Source: Altererythrobacter sp. (GTDB lineage: Bacteria; Pseudomonadota; Alphaproteobacteria; Sphingomonadales; Sphingomonadaceae). From it: a stretch of 11,319 bases of DNA. The stretch is from the NCBI GenBank assembly GCA_023299945.1, contig JALZVZ010000331.1:1-11319 (forward strand), given 5' to 3'. Numbering within the stretch: position 1 is the stretch's first letter; each line of letters starts with the position of its first letter. Below, one piece after another: positions 6,250 through 11,319 of the stretch. The position numbers were made by a program, and so were the translations under genes. Below the pieces are notes generated by a model. That model was not told the DNA's origin. It made no database searches and saw only the letters and a list, made by a program, of their open reading frames with translations.

Positions 6250-8718
6250 TCACTTAGGCCGTTTTTCAAAGGCGTTCTTGGTCTTTAAACTCGCCATTTC
6301 GGACCAAGGTTCATCCGGCCAGCGGTGTTTGGGATAGCGGCCCTTCATCTCTTTGCGAACATCTTCCCAGCTTCCACGCCAAAAACCGGGCAGATCTCGG
6401 GTCGATTGGATCGGGCGGCCAGCCGGACTGGTGAGCTTGAGCAGCAGCGGCGACGCCGCGTGTCCTTGGCCAATCATCGGATGACGGTCCAGCCCGAAAA
6501 GCGCTTGGACACGCACTTCAACGCTGGGTGCATCATCGCCAACATAGCTGATTTTCTCATGCGTTCCGGCAGGCGATTTGAATGCGGTTGGAGCCTCTTT
6601 TTGAAGCCGCTGGCCTGTCTCCCAATCCACTTGGCCTAAGATAGCCTCAGTTAGCCTCGTTTGGCCTCGTGATCTCCCGGCCCCTTCCAAAACGCTCAAA
6701 TTGCGTTGATTTTCTAGCAAAGGCGCAAGCCAGATGGGCGCGGTCTTCGCCAATTCTTCTAGAGAAAGCGCCCCTATCCCGGCGAAATTCGCACGGGCAA
6801 TCAGCTCAGCGGGCACAATTTCCCCCAACCGCTCCACAGATTTTTCCACAAGCATATCCACAATCGCGGCGGGGTCGGGATTGGAATCAGGCCCGCTTGC
6901 CAAAGTGATCGCGCCCAATCGCCGTTCTAACCGTGCCTCTGCACGCTTATCGGTTTCATTCCAGTGGATGATAGAGCGCTTTTCAATAAGATATTGGAGG
7001 TGTCCCTCGACCTCGGCCTGAGACAGCTCAGCGGCTGCAGTGATCCGCGCGCCCTTAGCTCCGCCAACCGCATCGCCGATTACCAGCCACTCGGCCCGCG
7101 CCAGCGAAGATGCCGGATCGAGCGTAAAACCGCGCCCGCCAGCCGTTAGCCAATGCTCGCCCGAAGCGCCGCGCCTGCGTGCAATATTATCCGGCATAGC
7201 AAAGGCAAGGAATAAAGCAGGATTGATCGGCTCTTGGGCTACGCCTGACACAAGCCGCTCTGCGCTTTTGGCCCAGCGTTGCGCCAATTTGCGCGCTGCC
7301 TCTGCGCGCCCTCCGCGATCACTGCGGAACCGGTCCAGCCGCGCGAGCAAATCCTCGCCCTGCCCTCCCAAACCGCGCTCCTGCATCAGCAGCATCATTC
7401 CTGCCGCATCCTGCGCCTGACTGACTTCTGCACCAAACAGCACGGCTGCGCCCGCGATGGGGTCCATAGGAAGCTGCGCAATCTGCTTGCCCCAAGGCGT
7501 TATCGCGCCCGCTTCACTGAGCGCGCCCAATTTCTGCAACCGGCCCCGCGCTGCTGCAACAGAGGCATCGGGCGGCGCGTCCAGCCATGCCAAGGATTTC
7601 GGATCGCTCGTTCCCCAGCGCGCCAGCTTGAGCATCAGCGGCGTCAAATCCACTGTCTCAATCTCGGGCGGTGCAAACTCTGGCCGTCCGCCATGGCCGC
7701 CCTCCTCCCACAGACGGTAAGCCGTACCAGCACTTTGCCTTGCGGCGCGCCCTGCCCGCTGCGTCGCGGCGGCTTGCGACGCGCGGCGCGTGACCAGATG
7801 CGTGGTGCCAGCGGCACGGTCATGTTCGGCCATACGCGCCATTCCGCTATCCACCACTATGCAAACCCCGTCCAATGTCAGCGACGTTTCGGCGATGGCC
7901 GTGGCCAGCACTATGCGGCGGCGGCCTTGCGTATCGCGGGCAATCGCTGCGCGCTGGGCGGCGGGTTGGACTTGCCCATGCAGCGGCAGAATCGGCACAT
8001 CAGGCAGCTTACTTTCCAGGCGTTCGCGCACGCGTTCAATTTCGCCCACGCCCGGGAGAAAAGCGAGGATATCGCCCTCTTGCTCACGCCAAGCGGTCAT
8101 AATCGCTGACGTCATAGCGTCATCAATCCGCATTTGCGGCGAAGAACCCAGCCAGCGAATGTCGAGGGGGTAGCTGCGCCCCTCGCTCTCAATCACGCGT
8201 GCTTCATCACCGATCAGCGCAGCAAATCGCGCCCCGTCAATTGTCGCCGACATCACCAAAACGCGCAAATCTTCGCGCAATATGCTGCGGGCCTCCAATG
8301 CCAACGCCAGCCCCATATCACTGTCGAGATGCCGTTCGTGCGCCTCATCAAACAGCACCGCCGACACGCCGGACAATTCAGGATCATCCACCAGTCGGTT
8401 GACGAAAATCGCCTCTGTCATCACCAAAACGCGCGTTTTTGCCGACTGTTTTGTGTCCAGCCGCGTGAGATAGCCAATGGTCTCGCCCGGTTTCTCGCCC
8501 AGCATTTGCGCCATGCGCTCAGCGGCTGCACGGGCAGCAATACGTCGCGGTGATGTGAGGATAATTTGGCCGCTGCACCACGGCTCATCAATCAATGCAG
8601 GGGCAATCGTGGTGGTTTTACCCGCACCCGGCGGCGCAACCAGCACCGCAGCACCATGTTCGGTCAATGCCGATTTTAGCGCATCGATAACGTCATAAAT
8701 AGGAAGCGCCGCGGACAC
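6250..8718 (-). CDS. hrpB: ATP-dependent helicase HrpB (DEAH/RHA family)
   Basis: The 822-residue product has the normal size for HrpB, a DEAH-box superfamily 2 helicase of unclear physiological role. Motifs appear in order: I APPGAGKT (28-35), Ia SPRR (56-59), II DEAH (124-127), III SAT (157-159), V around LATAIAETSLTLDG (271-284) and VI QRAGRAAR (320-327). In motif VI the second Gly of the common RAGRAGR is Ala. The HrpB-specific C-terminal domain is clear: LPGFWRGSWEDVRKEM (about 776-791) followed by GRYPKHRWPDEPW. The start is GTG at 8716-8718, where homology to family N-termini begins; no ATG is nearby and no strong ribosome-binding site is visible. It starts 22 bases after the ispB stop, so it is probably cotranscribed and its translation may depend on coupling to ispB. 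Confidence 0.96.
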   Translation of the reverse strand: MSAALPIYDVIDALKSALTEHGAAVLVAPPGAGKTTTIAPALIDEPWCSGQIILTSPRRIAARAAAERMAQMLGEKPGETIGYLTRLDTKQSAKTRVLVMTEAIFVNRLVDDPELSGVSAVLFDEAHERHLDSDMGLALALEARSILREDLRVLVMSATIDGARFAALIGDEARVIESEGRSYPLDIRWLGSSPQMRIDDAMTSAIMTAWREQEGDILAFLPGVGEIERVRERLESKLPDVPILPLHGQVQPAAQRAAIARDTQGRRRIVLATAIAETSLTLDGVCIVVDSGMARMAEHDRAAGTTHLVTRRASQAAATQRAGRAARQSAGTAYRLWEEGGHGGRPEFAPPEIETVDLTPLMLKLARWGTSDPKSLAWLDAPPDASVAAARGRLQKLGALSEAGAITPWGKQIAQLPMDPIAGAAVLFGAEVSQAQDAAGMMLLMQERGLGGQGEDLLARLDRFRSDRGGRAEAARKLAQRWAKSAERLVSGVAQEPINPALFLAFAMPDNIARRRGASGEHWLTAGGRGFTLDPASSLARAEWLVIGDAVGGAKGARITAAAELSQAEVEGHLQYLIEKRSIIHWNETDKRAEARLERRLGAITLASGPDSNPDPAAIVDMLVEKSVERLGEIVPAELIARANFAGIGALSLEELAKTAPIWLAPLLENQRNLSVLEGAGRSRGQTRLTEAILGQVDWETGQRLQKEAPTAFKSPAGTHEKISYVGDDAPSVEVRVQALFGLDRHPMIGQGHAASPLLLKLTSPAGRPIQSTRDLPGFWRGSWEDVRKEMKGRYPKHRWPDEPWSEMASLKTKNAFEKRPK

Positions 8719-8740
8719 CTAGAGACTGGGTCCAGCGCGC

Positions 8741-9751
8741 TTAATAGCCGCGAGCGACCGCAAACTGCGCCGCTTCGGCCATGGCTGAGCGCGCTTTGCT
8801 TTCCGGAAAGATGGAAATTGCATCAATTGCGCGCTGGGCAAAATGCTGTGCCCGTGCGCGCGTGTCGGCCAGAGCATTGTGACGCTCAATCAAGCCGATT
8901 GCATGGGCCAAATCTTCATCCGAAGTACGGTGGCCGCCAATCGCGCTTTTCCAAAACTTACGCTCTTCCTCATCCCCACGTGCAAACGCCAGAATAACAG
9001 GCAAAGTCATCTTGCCCTCGCGGAAATCATCGCCCTGATCTTTGCCCATATCGGCAGCCTCAGCGGCATAATCGAGCGCATCATCGACCAATTGAAACGC
9101 AATGCCGAGGTTACGTCCATAACTCTCTAATGCCCGCTCTTTCGCCTCATCGCATTCAGCAACAACGGCGCTAATATGGCTTGCAGCGGCAAACAGCGCT
9201 GCGGTTTTCGCGCCAATAATATCGAGATAGCGTTCTTCGGTCGTGTCGAGCTGACGCTGCGCGGTCAATTGCGCGACTTCGCCCTCGGCGATAACGGCGC
9301 TGGCATTGCTGAGAATTTTCAACACTTTAAGGCTGCCGTCTTCCGTCATCAGCTCAAATGCACGGCTGAACAGAAAATCACCAACCAGCACAGTCGCCGG
9401 ATTGCCAAAGATGATATTGGCAGCCGCCTTGCCTCGGCGAAGCTCACTACCATCCACGACATCATCATGCAGCAGCGTTGCGGTGTGGATAAACTCAACC
9501 GCTGCGGCGAGTTTGTGATGGCGATCGCCTTGATACCCAACCAGCTGCACACCGGCGAGTGTCAGCATGGGGCGCAAACGCTTGCCCCCACCAGAAATCA
9601 AATGCCCCGCCAATGCCGGGATGAGCGGAATTTCGCTCTGCATACGCTCGAGAATAACAGCGTTCACGTCATTCATACCCTGCGCGGTCAAAGCCAGCAT
9701 AGGATCAAGTGTGGGTTGCTTGCGAGCTAGCGGAATTACCTTAGCAGTCAT
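8741..9751 (-). CDS. ispB: Long-chain all-trans polyprenyl diphosphate synthase (octa-/decaprenyl)
   Basis: This enzyme adds isopentenyl diphosphate units to an allylic primer to make the long isoprenoid tail of ubiquinone. The 336-residue product has the primer-binding GGGKRLRP (54-61), the first aspartate-rich motif DDVVD (96-100), the second DDALD (223-227) and KDQGDDFREGKMTLP after it. The residue five positions before the first Asp (A91) is small, as in long-chain synthases. Sphingomonads normally make Q10, so decaprenyl is the likely product, but sequence alone does not set chain length. The ATG (9749-9751) has no clear ribosome-binding site, and a candidate promoter puts the transcript start within a few bases of it. 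It is first in a unit with hrpB and divergent from the chorismate mutase. Confidence 0.95.
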   Translation of the reverse strand: MTAKVIPLARKQPTLDPMLALTAQGMNDVNAVILERMQSEIPLIPALAGHLISGGGKRLRPMLTLAGVQLVGYQGDRHHKLAAAVEFIHTATLLHDDVVDGSELRRGKAAANIIFGNPATVLVGDFLFSRAFELMTEDGSLKVLKILSNASAVIAEGEVAQLTAQRQLDTTEERYLDIIGAKTAALFAAASHISAVVAECDEAKERALESYGRNLGIAFQLVDDALDYAAEAADMGKDQGDDFREGKMTLPVILAFARGDEEERKFWKSAIGGHRTSDEDLAHAIGLIERHNALADTRARAQHFAQRAIDAISIFPESKARSAMAEAAQFAVARGY

Positions 9752-9759
9752 AATCTATG

Positions 9760-9788
9760 CACATGCGCTGCAGATGCACGCTTGGCAA
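9760..9788 (-). promoter_or_regulatory. Putative ispB promoter (near-leaderless)
   Basis: On the minus strand TTGCCA (9783-9788) and CATGTG (9760-9765) are 17 bases apart, the same layout and nearly the same hexamers as the SRP RNA promoter. Only about 8 bases separate the -10 from the ATG at 9751, implying a leader of zero to a few bases. This fits the lack of a ribosome-binding site. Confidence 0.35.
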
Positions 9789-9792
9789 GATG
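9780..9792 (-). repeat. 13-bp sequence shared with the SRP RNA promoter (copy 2)
   Basis: This is identical to minus-strand 5229-5241 (CATCTTGCCAAGC). It sits in the 66-bp divergent region between ispB and the chorismate mutase. Its palindromic core supplies TTGCCA towards ispB and TTGGCA towards the chorismate mutase. Confidence 0.6.
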
Positions 9793-9809
9793 GGAATTGC
9801 TGCTAGCCT
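9782..9809 (+). promoter_or_regulatory. Weak candidate chorismate mutase promoter (leaderless)
   Basis: On the plus strand TTGGCA (9782-9787) and TAGCCT (9804-9809) are 16 bases apart. The -10 is a poor match. If used, transcription would start at or within two bases of the ATG at 9818, which has no visible ribosome-binding site. Confidence 0.2.
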
Positions 9810-9817
9810 GATGCAAT

Positions 9818-10135
9818 ATGTCAAACGAACCTTCACCCTCGCGCAACGATGATACCGCTGACCAAACTCTGGCCAGCTTTCGTAAGAGTATCGATAATAT
9901 CGATGCCGCTTTAATTCATATGCTGGCAGAGCGGTTTCGCATCACGCAAGCTGTAGGCGAATATAAGGCGAAGGCGACGCTGCCTCCGGCCGATCCGATG
10001 CGCGAAAAACGCCAGGTGGAACGTTTGCGCAAATTGTCAGAGGATGCGGATTTGGACCCTGAATTTAGCGAGAAATTCCTGCGCTTTATTATCGAGGAAG
10101 TTATCCGCCATCATGAGAAGGCACGCGGGAATTAG
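9818..10135 (+). CDS. Chorismate mutase, AroQ class, monofunctional
   Basis: This enzyme converts chorismate to prephenate, the first committed step to phenylalanine and tyrosine, in the cytoplasm. The 105-residue all-helical protein aligns without gaps to the chorismate mutase domain of E. coli PheA with an offset of 11. Active-site residues R11, R28, K39, D48 and E52 correspond to R22, R39, K50, D59 and E63. The position of Q88 is H99 (in IIEEVIRHHE), a notable substitution. No prephenate dehydratase or dehydrogenase domain is attached, and there is no signal peptide, so it is not the secreted type. A related possibility is an isochorismate-pyruvate lyase-like member, but no siderophore genes are nearby. 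It is divergent from ispB and ends 8 bases from the end of the convergent sensor kinase gene. Confidence 0.92.
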   Translation: MSNEPSPSRNDDTADQTLASFRKSIDNIDAALIHMLAERFRITQAVGEYKAKATLPPADPMREKRQVERLRKLSEDADLDPEFSEKFLRFIIEEVIRHHEKARGN

Positions 10136-10138
10136 TTT

Positions 10139-10154
10139 GCGCGCTAGCTCGCGC
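10139..10154 (+). terminator. Possible terminator of the chorismate mutase gene
   Basis: GCGCG-CTAGCT-CGCGC forms a 5-bp all-GC stem directly after the stop codon and is followed by TTT on the plus strand. It overlaps the stop codon of the convergent kinase gene. The T-run is short, so this is tentative. Confidence 0.3.
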
Positions 10155-11319
10155 TTTGATTTGCTCGGGGAAGGCTAAGCTTAACCAGCAATCCGCCAAG
10201 ATCTTCGCTCTCATGCAGCTCAACGCTGCCGCCGTAAATCTCCGCGACATCGCGCACGATCGCCAAGCCTAGGCCCGTTCCCGGCTTGCCCGTATCCAGC
10301 CGCGCGCCGCGATCGAACAATTCCTCGCGCTTTTCAGGCGGAATACCCGTGCCGTCATCTTCGACCCAGATGATGCATTGCGGTGTATCGCTGCCATCGG
10401 CCATTTCTTCTGCGTCCAAGGTCGTAAAGACGCTGCCGCCGCCATATTTCGCTGCGTTTTCAATAAGGTTACCGAGGATTTCATCCAAGTCTTGGCGTTC
10501 AATCGACACCATAGCCTCGCGCCCGCCAGCCACATCGATCCGGCGATCAGGATAAAGCCGCTCAACCGCGCGGCGCACGGCCTCTGCACTTTCACGCACC
10601 GGCGTGTGCGCATGACCAACTGCGCGCCTGCCAACAGCCCGCGCCCGCGCAAGGTGATGATCGACATGGCGGCGCATGGTGCGCGCCTCGCGAATAACAG
10701 TGTCCGCCAAATCATCAGCATGGGCCGTGGCGGCATTGTTCACCACCGTCAGCGGGGTTTTCAATGCATGGGCGAGATTGCCCGCATGGGTGCGCGCTTC
10801 TTCGGCTTGGCGTTCGGAATGCGCCAGCAAGCCGTTTAATTCCTGTACCAGCGGCTGCACCTCTTCGGGCAATGGCTCCGTAATTCTGTTCGCGCCGGTG
10901 GAACGCAAATTGACAATCGCAGCCCGAACGCGCCGCAAAGGAGACAGGCCATAGCGGATTTGCAGCAAGGTCATGATGAATAGACCGAGGCCAAGGATTG
11001 CAAAGCTCCACACTAGGATGGAGCGAATGCGGGATATTTGCGCATCCGTCTCCTCGGTGGCAGCCGCAACAGCGAACGTCCAGCGCGTCTCGCTGCCAGG
11101 CAAGATCACGGTCCGCTCAACCATGCGCATTGGCTCGCCTTCAAACTGATCGGAATTGTAATAATGCGCCTCATCATCAAAATGATCGGCCTGCACCTCC
11201 AATGTTCGGTCCCAGAGACTTCGCGAAGCCCATGGCTGAATGCCTTCTCCACTAATCTGGTGGTATAGCCCGCTATTTGGCTCCAAGAAGCGCTGATCTC
11301 CTAAGACACGGTTGAACCA
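10144..11319 (-). CDS. Sensor histidine kinase (N-terminus beyond window)
   Basis: The reading frame stays open to the right edge, so 391 C-terminal residues are visible and the true start lies outside. Visible parts are the end of an extracytoplasmic sensor domain (with RFLEPNSGLYHQISG and SRSLWDRTL) and one transmembrane helix (ILVWSFAILGLGLFIMTLLQ, about 11000-11060). A HAMP-like linker (GLSPLRRVRAAI) follows. The phosphoacceptor motif is LAHALKTPL with the histidine codon at 10768-10770. The ATP-binding domain has the N box NLIENAAKYGG, DDGTGIP and GTGLGLA. All catalytic boxes look intact. It resembles the PhoQ-like group of alphaproteobacterial kinases. The partner response regulator is expected upstream, outside the window. 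A TTG at 11284-11286 is not a credible start because sensor-domain sequence continues above it. The signal sensed cannot be told from sequence. Confidence 0.93.
   Translation of the reverse strand, partial: WFNRVLGDQRFLEPNSGLYHQISGEGIQPWASRSLWDRTLEVQADHFDDEAHYYNSDQFEGEPMRMVERTVILPGSETRWTFAVAAATEETDAQISRIRSILVWSFAILGLGLFIMTLLQIRYGLSPLRRVRAAIVNLRSTGANRITEPLPEEVQPLVQELNGLLAHSERQAEEARTHAGNLAHALKTPLTVVNNAATAHADDLADTVIREARTMRRHVDHHLARARAVGRRAVGHAHTPVRESAEAVRRAVERLYPDRRIDVAGGREAMVSIERQDLDEILGNLIENAAKYGGGSVFTTLDAEEMADGSDTPQCIIWVEDDGTGIPPEKREELFDRGARLDTGKPGTGLGLAIVRDVAEIYGGSVELHESEDLGGLLVKLSLPRANQSAS

Noticed and set aside
7279..8109. 276-codon open frame on the plus strand
   Set aside because: It is antisense to the helicase core of hrpB. 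The Arg/Cys/His-rich composition is typical of antisense shadow frames.
1..11319. tRNA genes, insertion sequences, CRISPR arrays, prophage or defence genes
   Set aside because: I read all intergenic regions on both strands and saw no cloverleaf, no regularly spaced repeats, and no transposase or integrase sequence. Every large coding region is a recognised housekeeping gene.

Overview
This is a compact, vertically inherited-looking chromosomal segment of an alphaproteobacterium. Sphingomonadales (Sphingomonadaceae or Erythrobacteraceae) is the best guess. The basis is the near-diagnostic protein sequences of Lon, HU, the NDUFS4-type complex I subunit and HrpB, a moderate-GC genome style, and a long-chain (probably Q10) polyprenyl synthase. 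I see no mobile element, CRISPR array, phage gene or toxin-antitoxin pair, and no clear signature of a new defence or biosynthetic system.

Left block (1-5203, all minus strand, so read right to left): SRP 4.5S RNA -> dnaX -> ybaB -> lon -> hup. The small SRP RNA (about 5111-5203) has its own promoter. It precedes dnaX (DNA polymerase III tau/gamma, with an unusual 88-residue N-terminal extension). One base after the dnaX stop comes ybaB (nucleoid-associated YbaB/EbfC), then lon (AAA+ protease) and the first 14 codons of an HU protein, cut by the window edge. The SRP RNA-dnaX-ybaB order is the one known from distant bacteria, but recR, which usually follows ybaB, is replaced here by the lon-hup pair. 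Both lon and hup have upstream elements resembling heat-shock (RpoH) promoters.

Middle (5311-6249): a plus-strand gene for a small secreted protein made of two tandem cysteine-containing repeats, then, convergent to it, an orphan NDUFS4-like complex I subunit.

Right block: a minus-strand pair, ispB-type polyprenyl diphosphate synthase followed by hrpB (DEAH-box helicase). Divergent from ispB is a monofunctional AroQ-class chorismate mutase. Convergent to that is a membrane sensor histidine kinase whose N-terminus runs off the right edge. The 66-bp gap between ispB and the chorismate mutase lacks good ribosome-binding sites. It holds a 13-bp sequence also found exactly in the SRP RNA promoter, in the same orientation and at the same distance from a similar -10 element. 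This is the most interesting non-coding observation in the window.

The genes are mainly housekeeping: protein export, replication, nucleoid structure, proteolysis, respiration, quinone synthesis and aromatic amino acid synthesis. The least understood product is the repeat protein at 5311-5841.
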